Below are positions 6,896 to 13,718 of a stretch of DNA of 18,649 bases, in pieces (the stretch's first letter is position 1; each line of letters opens with the position of its first letter). Under the pieces are notes generated by a model, which had not been told where the DNA came from, searched no databases, and saw nothing but the letters and a program-made list of their open reading frames with translations. The translations under genes were made by a program, and so were the position numbers. The stretch spans positions 1 through 18,649 of the forward strand of contig JBBQKP010000051.1 of the NCBI GenBank assembly GCA_038326995.1. The letters run 5' to 3'. Source of the stretch: JBBQKP01 sp038326995 (lineage in GTDB: Bacteria > Planctomycetota > Phycisphaerae > Tepidisphaerales > Tepidisphaeraceae).

Positions 6896-9424
6896 ATGTC
6901 CGAATCCTCCACAATCGTCTCTCGCACTCCCACCGGAACCGTCGTGCGCTCGGGCAACGCACTGCAGACCACAACCATTCCGCACCTTTTGCCGATCTTG
7001 CCCCTGCGGAATCTCATCGTCTTTCCCGGAACCGTCCTGCCCATGTCTGTCGGACGGCCGCGTTCCAAAGCGCTACTCGATGAAGTCATGCCGGGCGACA
7101 AGCTCGTCGGCGTCATCACGCAGAAAAATTCCGACGATGAAGACCCCAGTGCCGACGGCTTGCACACCACAGGCGTCGCCGCATCTATTCTCAAGCTGCT
7201 CAAACTCTCCGACGGCAATCAATCGATCATCGTCCACGGCATCGCCCGCTTTCGACTGGTCGCGATTGAAAAAATGGACCCGTTCATGCTGGGGCGAATC
7301 GAAGTGCTGGACGAAATCGCGCCGACCTCGCCCGAATTTGATGCGCTGGTGAGTTCGGTCCGCGCTCAGGCGAATCGCGTCGTCGAGCTCTCTCCCAACA
7401 CGCCCGACGAAGTGCAGCAAGTCATCAACTCCATCACCGCGCCGAGTGCCCTTGCGGATTTCCTGGCGGCGAATCTCAACGTCGATATCGCCGACAAGAT
7501 GAAGCTGCTGGAAGACCTCAATGTCGAGTCGCGACTTCGCGCCGTCGCATCACGCCTCGCGCAGCAGCTCGACGTGTTGGAACTGCAATCCAAGATTCAA
7601 TCGCAGGTCAAGGAAAGCATCGACAAGAATCAGCGCCGCTACTGGCTTGCCGAGCAGATGAAGGCGATCCGCAAAGAGCTCGGCGAGGCCGACGGCGACG
7701 GCAACACTGAGGCCGACAATCTGCGTATCAAGATCGAAGCCGCTGACCCGCCCGAAACCGTCATGAAAGAGGCCAATCGCGAACTCGCGCGCCTGGAATC
7801 CATTCCACAGGCCAGCCCGGAATACGGCGTGATTCGCTCGTACCTTCAAATCATCGGCGAGTTGCCCTGGACCAAAGAAACGACCGACGTCATCGATCTG
7901 GCCGCGGCGCAGAAGATTCTCGATCGCGACCACCACGATCTTGAAAAGGTCAAACGTCGCATCCTGGAATATCTGGCCGTGCTTAAACTCAAAAGCGATC
8001 TCACCGCCAAAGAGCTGGCCGCAAAAGAGGCGAATCCCGATCATGTCTCGCCGCGATCAATCGCCTATTCCGCGCCGGCGGGTGCGATCCTTTGCTTCGT
8101 CGGCCCGCCCGGCGTGGGCAAAACTTCGCTCGGCAAAAGCATCGCCGAATCCATGGGCCGAAAGTTCGTTCGAGTCGCCCTGGGCGGCGTGCGCGACGAA
8201 GCCGACATTCGCGGTCACCGCCGTACATACATCGGCTCCATGCCAGGCAGGCTCATCTCCGAAATTCGCAAGTGCGGCACACGCAATCCCGTCATGATGC
8301 TCGACGAGATCGACAAGCTCGGTGCCGACTTCCGCGGCGACCCGGGCTCGGCCCTGCTCGAAGTGCTCGATCCCGCACAGAATCACACCTTCACCGACCA
8401 CTATCTCGACGTCCCATTCGACCTTTCCAAGGTCATGTTCATCGCCACCGCAAACACCATGGACTCCGTGCCCGGACCTCTGCGCGACCGCATGGAAGTC
8501 ATCGAAATCCCCGGATACACACAGACCGACAAACTCGCCATCGCACGCCAATACCTCGTGCCACGACAGCTCGAAGCCAACGGCCTTCTGCGAAAGCAGG
8601 CGACTTTCCTCGATCCCTCGCTCAAGCTCATCATCAAGAGCTACACGCGGGAAGCGGGCGTTCGAAACTTAGAGCGAAACATCGGCGCGGTCGGCCGCGC
8701 TATCGCCGCCGAGGTCGTCGCGGGAAAAACCACCAGCGTCAAAGTCGATCCGAAGTACGTCGAGAAGACCCTCGGGCCGGCCAAGTACGAACCCGAACTC
8801 GCCGATCGAACCAGCGTGCCGGGCGTCGCAACTGGCCTGGCCTACACTCCCGTCGGCGGTGAGATTCTCTTCATCGAAGCGACGAAAATGCCCGGCAAGG
8901 GTGCGATCATTTTGACGGGCCAGATCGGCGACGTCATGAAGGAATCCGCCACCACCGCGCTCTCGCTGCTCAAGAGCCGTGCACACGCGATGCGCATCGA
9001 CCCCAAGGAATTCGCCGACTGCGACATCCACATCCACATCCCCGCGGGTGCGATTCCCAAGGACGGCCCCAGCGCCGGCATCGCCATGTTTACCGCGCTC
9101 GCGTCACTCCTGCTCAACAAGCCCGTCAGGCCCGACATCGCCATGACGGGCGAGATCACGCTTCGCGGACTCGTCCTTCCCATCGGCGGTCTCAAGGAGA
9201 AAACGCTTGCGGCAAGGCAGGCCGGGATTCGCGAAGTCATCATCCCCAAACGTAACGCCAAGGACATGCCCGAGCTTCCTGCAGAGGTGCGCGAAACGCT
9301 TCGCTTCCACCTCGTGGACAATGCCGATCAGGTATTGCAGATCGCGCTGGGCCTGAAGTCGGATGCTTTGAAGTCAGACGGGTTGAAGTCAGAAAGTGCA
9401 AAGTCTGAGGGGAAAAAGAAGTAG
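6896..9424 (+). CDS. lon: ATP-dependent Lon protease
   Basis: An 842-residue homohexameric cytoplasmic AAA+ protease that degrades misfolded and regulatory proteins. The N-terminal LON substrate-binding domain begins at about residue 28 (LLPILPLRNLIVFPGTVLPM). The AAA+ module has Walker A GPPGVGKT at 403-410 and Walker B MMLDEIDK around 467-474. The C-terminal serine protease domain has the Ser-Lys dyad S726 (PKDGPSAG) and K769 (GGLKEK), spaced 43 residues apart as in E. coli Lon. Length is typical for LonA. The C-terminus carries an odd Lys/Ser-rich tail made of 15-bp repeats (LKSDA, LKSDG, LKSES, AKSEG, KKK) beyond the conserved fold. ATG at 6896 gives a sensible N-terminus. It follows hsp20 by 60 bp, consistent with a proteostasis pair. 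Confidence 0.97.
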   Translation: MSESSTIVSRTPTGTVVRSGNALQTTTIPHLLPILPLRNLIVFPGTVLPMSVGRPRSKALLDEVMPGDKLVGVITQKNSDDEDPSADGLHTTGVAASILKLLKLSDGNQSIIVHGIARFRLVAIEKMDPFMLGRIEVLDEIAPTSPEFDALVSSVRAQANRVVELSPNTPDEVQQVINSITAPSALADFLAANLNVDIADKMKLLEDLNVESRLRAVASRLAQQLDVLELQSKIQSQVKESIDKNQRRYWLAEQMKAIRKELGEADGDGNTEADNLRIKIEAADPPETVMKEANRELARLESIPQASPEYGVIRSYLQIIGELPWTKETTDVIDLAAAQKILDRDHHDLEKVKRRILEYLAVLKLKSDLTAKELAAKEANPDHVSPRSIAYSAPAGAILCFVGPPGVGKTSLGKSIAESMGRKFVRVALGGVRDEADIRGHRRTYIGSMPGRLISEIRKCGTRNPVMMLDEIDKLGADFRGDPGSALLEVLDPAQNHTFTDHYLDVPFDLSKVMFIATANTMDSVPGPLRDRMEVIEIPGYTQTDKLAIARQYLVPRQLEANGLLRKQATFLDPSLKLIIKSYTREAGVRNLERNIGAVGRAIAAEVVAGKTTSVKVDPKYVEKTLGPAKYEPELADRTSVPGVATGLAYTPVGGEILFIEATKMPGKGAIILTGQIGDVMKESATTALSLLKSRAHAMRIDPKEFADCDIHIHIPAGAIPKDGPSAGIAMFTALASLLLNKPVRPDIAMTGEITLRGLVLPIGGLKEKTLAARQAGIREVIIPKRNAKDMPELPAEVRETLRFHLVDNADQVLQIALGLKSDALKSDGLKSESAKSEGKKK
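9353..9412 (+). repeat. 15-bp degenerate tandem repeat, 4 units, coding the Lon C-terminal tail
   Basis: Units at 9353-9367, 9368-9382, 9383-9397 and 9398-9412 share the pattern (c/t)tgaagtc(a/g)ga. They encode LKSDA, LKSDG, LKSES and AKSEG, followed by KKK and the stop. The copies have diverged more than those at 2786-2815, suggesting an older expansion. Confidence 0.85.
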
Positions 9425-9464
9425 CGAGCGCGGGTTAATTCAACTCTCGCATCGCGCAACAGTC

Positions 9465-10523
9465 ATGTCTTCCAAGCCCGTCCTTCTCGCACTTCTCGGT
9501 GCCGGCCGATCTGGTCAGGCGCTCGCAAATGCGTTGGTGCAGTTTGCCGGGATGCAGCTCGTCGCAGTCGCCGATCCGATTCCGGCGCGGCGAGGGCAGG
9601 TCGTCGCACAGCACGCCGGAGCACGCGAATTCGCTGATTTTTCAGAGCTGCTGGCCGTCGGGGTGTACGACGCGGTCGTCGTCGCTTTGCCCAATGATCT
9701 GCTCGTCGCCGCCGCGTGTGCTGCACTGAAACGCGGCATTCATGTGCTGATCGAATCGCCCGTCGCAAGGACGACCAAGGAATTAAAGCAACTCATCCGC
9801 GCCGCCAATTCGAGCGGCAAGGCCGTGCTTCCTGCGATGACCAGGCGGTTCGGCGCTTCGGAAGTCTGCGCCAAAGCCGCGCTGATGAAACAGCTCGTCG
9901 GCGAGATCAGGCTCGTCAAACTCTCACACACCCGCACGCGCGGAGTCCCGGCCGGGACGGGCTGGTACCAATCGCCCGAGCGCTCGGGCGGCGGCGCACT
10001 GCTCGACCTTGGCCTTCCCCTCATCGACCTCGCCATGCACCTGACCGCGTCCGGCCCGGCGTCGGGCGCGTTGGCGTCGGGCGCGTTGGCGTCGCGCGTG
10101 TTGCCGACGCGCGTGTTCGCTTCGCGCATCAAGCCGACCGACGAAGCGACGTCCGTCGAGCACGCCGCGTCGGCGACGTTCCAACTCGATAACGCGGTCG
10201 TCGAACTGTCTGTCGCGTGGCAACTCAATCAGCCGCCGCAGCAGCAAGGCGTAGTCGCACGATTGCACGGCACGAGCGGCTGTCTCGATGTTTACACGCG
10301 CGACGGCGCGGTCCTGTATCGCGGCTTTGGCACAAAGAATGAGCACAAACTGAGTGAGCCGAAACTCAGCAAACTTCAGCACCCGAAGCTGGCGGGCCTT
10401 GCGTTGATGTCCAAACACTTTCGCGACTGCATGACCGGCAAGACAACGCCCTCGCCCTCGCTGGACGAAGCGCTTCGCGCATTGACCGTCGTCGAAGCGT
10501 GCTACAAGAGCATGAGCAAGTAG
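9465..10523 (+). CDS. Gfo/Idh/MocA-fold protein with altered active-site motifs
   Basis: A 352-residue protein with an N-terminal Rossmann fold. VLLALLGAGRSGQALANAL carries GxGxxG (G12, G14, G17) and is followed by VAVADP and the helix-strand pattern typical of NAD(P)-dependent sugar and inositol dehydrogenases of this superfamily. Two catalytic hallmarks are changed. The usual EKP motif reads ESP (E97-S98-P99), and the usual D-x-G-x-H-x-x-D reads DLGLPLID (181-188), with Pro185 in place of the catalytic histidine. A 15-bp repeat inserts roughly 30 residues of A/S/G/R/V-rich sequence at about 195-223. I chose ATG 9465 over a GTG at 9396 because the Rossmann fold starts there and the longer form would overlap the Lon tail. 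The stop TAG overlaps a following GTG by one base. It may be a binding protein or have an altered reaction; the substrate is unknown. Confidence 0.8.
   Translation: MSSKPVLLALLGAGRSGQALANALVQFAGMQLVAVADPIPARRGQVVAQHAGAREFADFSELLAVGVYDAVVVALPNDLLVAAACAALKRGIHVLIESPVARTTKELKQLIRAANSSGKAVLPAMTRRFGASEVCAKAALMKQLVGEIRLVKLSHTRTRGVPAGTGWYQSPERSGGGALLDLGLPLIDLAMHLTASGPASGALASGALASRVLPTRVFASRIKPTDEATSVEHAASATFQLDNAVVELSVAWQLNQPPQQQGVVARLHGTSGCLDVYTRDGAVLYRGFGTKNEHKLSEPKLSKLQHPKLAGLALMSKHFRDCMTGKTTPSPSLDEALRALTVVEACYKSMSK
10047..10133 (+). repeat. 15-bp tandem repeat in the Gfo/Idh/MocA-like gene
   Basis: Units at 10059-10073 and 10074-10088 are identical and encode ASGAL twice. 10089-10103 (ASRVL), 10104-10118 (PTRVF) and 10119-10133 (ASRIK) are progressively diverged copies, and 10047-10058 (ASGP) is a partial leading copy. 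The repeat is in frame and lengthens a surface loop after the would-be catalytic helix. Confidence 0.88.
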
Positions 10524-10648
10524 TGGCCGACGGCACCGACCTCTTCGCCGATAAGACCTTCCCTGACGCAGCAGCGGCATGGACCGCCGCCCTGCATCCA
10601 GCCGCACGAGAATCAATCGAAGTGGTTCTCGTCTGCCGCCTCCGATAA
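10523..10648 (+). CDS. Possible 41-residue small protein coupled to the Gfo-like gene
   Basis: GTG at 10523-10525 shares its G with the TAG stop of the preceding gene (TAGTG), and the frame runs to TAA at 10646-10648. The product begins VADGTDLFADKTFPDAAAAW and ends ESIEVVLVCRLR. Its amino-acid mix (Ala, Asp, alternating hydrophobics) and C/G-ending codons look like real coding sequence, unlike the other two forward frames here, which are Pro/Ser/Arg-rich. I do not recognise it. It could be a genuine small protein translated by termination-reinitiation, or the stranded start of a longer gene whose downstream part was lost or replaced by the repeat array. It has no signal peptide and no clear membrane helix. 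Confidence 0.4.
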   Translation: MADGTDLFADKTFPDAAAAWTAALHPAARESIEVVLVCRLR

Positions 10649-11036
10649 TTCCGCTCGATTCAGCTCTGCCAAGTGGCACGGGGTTGCCCGTAAAAGTTTT
10701 GGTGATGCCCGGAAAAGTTTTGGTGATACCCGGAAAAGTTTTGGTGATGCCCGGAAAAGTTTTGGTGATGCCCGGAAAAGTTTTGGTGATGCCCGTAAAA
10801 GTTTTGGTGATGCCCGTAAGAGTCTTGGTGATGCCCGGAAAAGTCTTGGTGATGCCCGTAAGAGTCTTGGTGATGCCCGGAAAAGTCTTGGTGATGCCCG
10901 GAAAAGCCAGTTGTCTGGTTTTCAACCGCCGTTCTGCCATCGCGCGGAAGCCGTTGCGCCGGACACCACCCTGCCGCCTTCGTCTCCCGCCATTCCCGCC
11001 TTCGACTCCCGCCCCGGCGACACTATCATCTCCGCC
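10649..11036. other. Gap between small ORF and epimerase, mostly a 21-bp repeat array
   Basis: About 220 of these 388 bases are the 21-bp tandem array (10687-10907). The 38 bases before it and 129 after it hold nothing recognisable. Frames stay open through the array because 21 is a multiple of three, so open reading frames here are not evidence of coding. No promoter, terminator or RNA gene could be called with confidence, although the epimerase promoter may be in 10908-11036. Confidence 0.5.
10687..10907 (+). repeat. 21-bp tandem repeat array, 10 full units plus a partial unit
   Basis: The unit is cccg(g/t)aa(a/g)agt(t/c)ttggtgatg. Ten complete copies start at 10687, 10708, 10729, 10750, 10771, 10792, 10813, 10834, 10855 and 10876. 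A truncated eleventh runs 10897-10907. Units 3-5 are identical, unit 2 differs only in its last base, and units 7-8 and 9-10 form a repeated pair (gtaagagtc, then ggaaaagtc), showing that a 42-bp block was duplicated later. There are no spacers, so it is not a CRISPR. The period equals two helical turns. Confidence 0.95.
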
Positions 11037-12065
11037 ATGCGAATTCTCTTCATCGGCGGCACGGGAATCATCAGCACGGAATGTGCGAAACTCGCCCTCT
11101 CGCGCGGCTTCGAGACGTATCTCCTCAACCGCAATCGCCGAACGCACCTCACGCCTACTGGTGCGAAAGTCATCGCGTGCGACATCAACGACGAGAAGGC
11201 GGCCGAAGCAGCGCTGGCCGGGCTCACGTTCGATGCCGTCGTGGATTTCATCGCGTTTACGCCTCAACACATCGAACGTTCACTGCGACTCTTCGAAAAA
11301 CGTGCAGGCCAGTTCGTCTTCATCAGCTCGGCCAGCGCGTATCAAAAGCCGCCCGGCGATTACGTCATCACCGAATCGACGCCGCTTGCGAATCCGTATT
11401 GGAAATACTCGCGCGATAAAATCGCGTGCGAAGAATTTCTGATGAAGGCTTACATTGACCGCGGGCTCGCGATGACGATCGTTCGGCCGAGCCATACCTA
11501 CGGCGACACGCTCGTCCCGGCCGTCATCAGCGCGGGCAACAGCTTCACCGTCGTTCAGCGAATGCGCGCGGGCAAGCCCGTCATCGTCCACGGCGACGGG
11601 ACCAGCCTCTGGTGCCTCACCCATGCCAGCGATTTTGCCAAAGGTCTCGTCGGCCTGCTGGGCGAGCCGCGCGCGGTCGGGCACGCGTTCCACATCACCA
11701 GCGACGAGTCCATCACATGGGACCAGATCTACCAAGTCATCGGACTGGCGGCGGGCGTGAAGCCGTCCATCGTCCACGTCCCGTCCGACGTGCTGGCGCA
11801 ATGGGACAGCTCGATGGAAGGCTCGCTCATCGGCGATAAGGCGCGGTCGGTCGTGTTTGATAACAGCAAGATCAAGCGGTTCGTGCCGGGCTATTGCGCT
11901 ACGACCACGTTCGCACAAGGCGTACGCAAAACAGTCGCGTGGTTTGATGCGGACAGCTCAAGGCAGCAGTTCGACCCGGCCCACGATAAGCGCGTCGATG
12001 ATTTCATCGCCTGGTACCTCAAGGCGACCAAGTGGGAAAGTGCGACAAACGAAGGATCAAAGTAG
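11037..12065 (+). CDS. NAD-dependent epimerase/dehydratase (extended SDR family)
   Basis: A 342-residue cytoplasmic protein of the extended/atypical short-chain dehydrogenase family, which usually acts on nucleotide sugars or related carbohydrates with bound NAD(P). The N-terminus MRILFIGGTGIISTE carries the Rossmann glycine motif at G7-G10. FVFISSASAY (93-102) is the strand with the active-site serine. YSRDK (Y124-K128) matches the catalytic Y-x-x-x-K. IVRPSHTYG is the conserved segment after the active site, and HASDFAKGLVGLL matches the helix seen in many epimerases. ATG at 11037 is preferred because the Rossmann strand starts immediately; an upstream TTG at 10911 would add a proline-rich 42-residue tail with no likeness to the family. 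Its stop TAG overlaps the GTG of the next gene. The substrate cannot be named. Confidence 0.88.
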   Translation: MRILFIGGTGIISTECAKLALSRGFETYLLNRNRRTHLTPTGAKVIACDINDEKAAEAALAGLTFDAVVDFIAFTPQHIERSLRLFEKRAGQFVFISSASAYQKPPGDYVITESTPLANPYWKYSRDKIACEEFLMKAYIDRGLAMTIVRPSHTYGDTLVPAVISAGNSFTVVQRMRAGKPVIVHGDGTSLWCLTHASDFAKGLVGLLGEPRAVGHAFHITSDESITWDQIYQVIGLAAGVKPSIVHVPSDVLAQWDSSMEGSLIGDKARSVVFDNSKIKRFVPGYCATTTFAQGVRKTVAWFDADSSRQQFDPAHDKRVDDFIAWYLKATKWESATNEGSK

Positions 12066-13156
12066 TGTTGCCTTCGCTTTTTCTTGCACAGTCCGCCTCG
12101 CTTCCCACGGGCAGCTTCGCGATCATCGCGTCGAGTGCGGCGGCGCTTTACGTCGCGCTGCGGTTCGCTTCGCGCGGGACGTTCTCGATTCAGCCGGGCA
12201 AGCTCTGGCTCAGCACGTGGCCGATGGCGAGTGTGGCGGTGGCATTGACGCTGGTCGGACGCGAAGAGGCGGGGATCATCTTGTGCGTCGGCGCGGCGGC
12301 GGCGGTGCTGACGCTCGGGCTCGCGGTCGGGCCGATGGTCGGGCTGGGCAAGGGCTTATCGAGTCGCCGTGCGAATCTGCTTTTGCCCGTTGTGATCGTC
12401 GCGGGCATGACGCTTCGCTTGCCGACATTCGACTCCGCGAGCGCAATCGTGCACGCGCTGCTCTTGCTCGTGATCGGCGTGGTTGCGACGTTTGCGGTGA
12501 AGTCGGATGACGCTTCCAATCAAAACCAAACCGCGCCCGCTAAAGGCTCATTCGCTGGCGTGACGGCCATTCTCACCACGCTGCTCGCCGTCGCTTTCGC
12601 ACTCGCGGGGCTGGTGACGTTGGACGATTTCTACAACATGCCTGCCGACGCGGTGATGGGCGCTTTCATTCTCGCGCCGATCGCGGGTATGGCGCTGGTG
12701 ATGGACGAAATGCAGCGCGTGCCGACGGTGAAGAACGCGCAGGGACTGATCGTTGCGCCGATCGCTGGACTGATCGTTGCGCCGATCGTTGCACCCGACG
12801 CTACGCCGATCTTAGCTAAACAGCCCGTCTCACTGCGTGTGGATGCGGCCGTCTACTTCGCACTGCGCGTGCTGGGCGTGGTGTTGCCTTTGATCCTGCT
12901 TCTGTCGGCCGCTCTTGAAAATGTTCGCACTTCATCGGCATGGCCAACTTTCGTAACGAATTGGCTCGGCGAAGAATCACCGCTAACTTCGCCCGCATCC
13001 ATGCCTCCCGCGGCGATTCGCTTCGTGCCGCTGATCTTCGCCGTCGCAATCGTGCTTATCGTCTGGCGGTGGCGCGGCGGCGCGATGGGCAAAACGGAGT
13101 CGCTTCTGCTTATCCTGGGCTTCATGGCCAGCCTCGTATGGGCGGTCGGTAACTAA
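12065..13156 (+). CDS. Polytopic membrane protein of unknown function
   Basis: A 363-residue protein starting at GTG 12065-12067, which shares one base with the epimerase stop (TAGTG). About nine or ten hydrophobic segments are visible: near residues 17-33, 50-63, 68-92, 105-117, 124-143, 160-182, 188-206, 250-272, 310-326 and 340-358. Soluble loops lie at about 144-158 (Asp/Asn/Gln-rich) and 275-305. It should sit in the cytoplasmic membrane. A 24-bp duplication (12743-12790) gives the repeat GLIVAPIA, GLIVAPIV between two helices. I do not recognise a family: there is no transporter signature, no catalytic motif and no charged residues at regular helix positions. A 33-bp upstream extension to 12032 is open but overlaps the epimerase. 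Position suggests co-translation with the epimerase. Confidence 0.75.
   Translation: MLPSLFLAQSASLPTGSFAIIASSAAALYVALRFASRGTFSIQPGKLWLSTWPMASVAVALTLVGREEAGIILCVGAAAAVLTLGLAVGPMVGLGKGLSSRRANLLLPVVIVAGMTLRLPTFDSASAIVHALLLLVIGVVATFAVKSDDASNQNQTAPAKGSFAGVTAILTTLLAVAFALAGLVTLDDFYNMPADAVMGAFILAPIAGMALVMDEMQRVPTVKNAQGLIVAPIAGLIVAPIVAPDATPILAKQPVSLRVDAAVYFALRVLGVVLPLILLLSAALENVRTSSAWPTFVTNWLGEESPLTSPASMPPAAIRFVPLIFAVAIVLIVWRWRGGAMGKTESLLLILGFMASLVWAVGN
12743..12790 (+). repeat. 24-bp tandem duplication in the membrane-protein gene
   Basis: Bases 12743-12766 and 12767-12790 differ at one position (next to last base, c versus t) and encode GLIVAPIA and GLIVAPIV. A degenerate third echo, the bases encoding APDATPI, follows. 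The duplication is in frame. Confidence 0.9.
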
Positions 13157-13166
13157 TTTATTTTTC

Positions 13167-13172
13167 AAAGGA
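13167..13172 (+). promoter_or_regulatory. Shine-Dalgarno sequence of ispF
   Basis: AAAGGA ends 8 bases before the ATG at 13181. It is the only textbook ribosome-binding site in the window, and it stands out because the neighbouring genes have none. Confidence 0.7.
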
Positions 13173-13180
13173 ACACCCGC

Positions 13181-13657
13181 ATGACTCCCCGCATCGGACA
13201 CGGCTACGACCTGCATCGCCTGAAGACCGGCGGCACGCTCATTCTGGGCGGCGTCATCATTTCGCACGACATCTCGCCCGTCGCACACTCCGACGGCGAT
13301 GTGGTTTTGCACGCGCTCGTCGACGCGCTCATGGGTGCACTGGGCCTGGGTGATATCGGCGAGAGATTCAAAAACACCGACCCGCAGTGGCGCGACGTGC
13401 GGTCTCGCGTGTTCGTGCAGAACGTGATGGCCGACGTCAAGAAGGCGGGCTATCGCGTGGGGAATATCGACGTGATGATTCTCGCAGAACGGCCCAAGCT
13501 CGCGTCGTTCAAGCCGCAGATCGCCGCCGAGATCAAGCACCTGACCGGCGCGGAGCTTGTGAACGTGAAGGCCGGCACGAACGAAGGATGCGACGCGATC
13601 GGCAAAGGCGAGGCGATCGCGGCGCACGCGGTCGTGATGCTGATCGCGGCCGCGTAG
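13181..13657 (+). CDS. ispF: 2-C-methyl-D-erythritol 2,4-cyclodiphosphate synthase
   Basis: A 158-residue homotrimeric cytoplasmic enzyme of the MEP isoprenoid pathway. It cyclises CDP-methylerythritol 2-phosphate to MEcPP with release of CMP. The zinc ligands and signature are intact: GHGYDLHRL (D10, H12), AHSDGDVVLHALVDALMGA (35-53, zinc ligand H44) and LGDIGERFKNTDP (56-68). Downstream, NIDVMILAERPKL and VNVKAGTNEGCDAIGKGEAIA match the CDP-binding region. Length is normal. It is not joined to ispD, which often neighbours or fuses with it elsewhere. It follows the membrane protein by 24 bp, with a clear AAAGGA ribosome-binding site. Confidence 0.97.
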   Translation: MTPRIGHGYDLHRLKTGGTLILGGVIISHDISPVAHSDGDVVLHALVDALMGALGLGDIGERFKNTDPQWRDVRSRVFVQNVMADVKKAGYRVGNIDVMILAERPKLASFKPQIAAEIKHLTGAELVNVKAGTNEGCDAIGKGEAIAAHAVVMLIAAA

Positions 13658-13695
13658 CGATCACTTCGAACTTGTGCGCGTGAAGTTGTGGTCGC
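13657..13695 (+). other. Imperfect inverted repeat between ispF and trpE
   Basis: GCGATCAC followed by TTC (13657-13667) can pair with 13682-13695, giving an 8-bp stem with one G-U pair, a 3-base bulge and 3 more pairs around a 14-base loop. It starts at the last base of the ispF stop codon. No T-run follows, so a rho-independent terminator is doubtful; it could be a leader structure for trpE or chance. Confidence 0.25.
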
Positions 13696-13718
13696 AACCG
13701 CTTATCCTCTTCTGATTC

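Noticed and set aside
9396..9464. Upstream GTG start for the Gfo-like gene
   Set aside because: It would overlap the Lon tail and add 23 residues before the Rossmann strand that starts right at ATG 9465.
10687..10907. CRISPR array
   Set aside because: The 21-bp units are directly adjacent with no variable spacers, and no cas gene is present.
10911..11036. Upstream TTG start for the epimerase
   Set aside because: It adds a 42-residue proline-rich extension unlike the family; ATG 11037 begins the conserved Rossmann strand directly.
9924..11270. Long minus-strand open frame (448 codons) across the Gfo-like gene, the 21-bp array and the epimerase
   Set aside because: It is antisense to two recognised genes, its product is Arg-rich and matches no family, and its length is explained by GC-rich DNA plus a stop-free 21-bp repeat.
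13658..13718. trp attenuator or leader peptide before trpE
   Set aside because: The 61-base gap has no small ORF with Trp codons and the hairpin there has no T-run.
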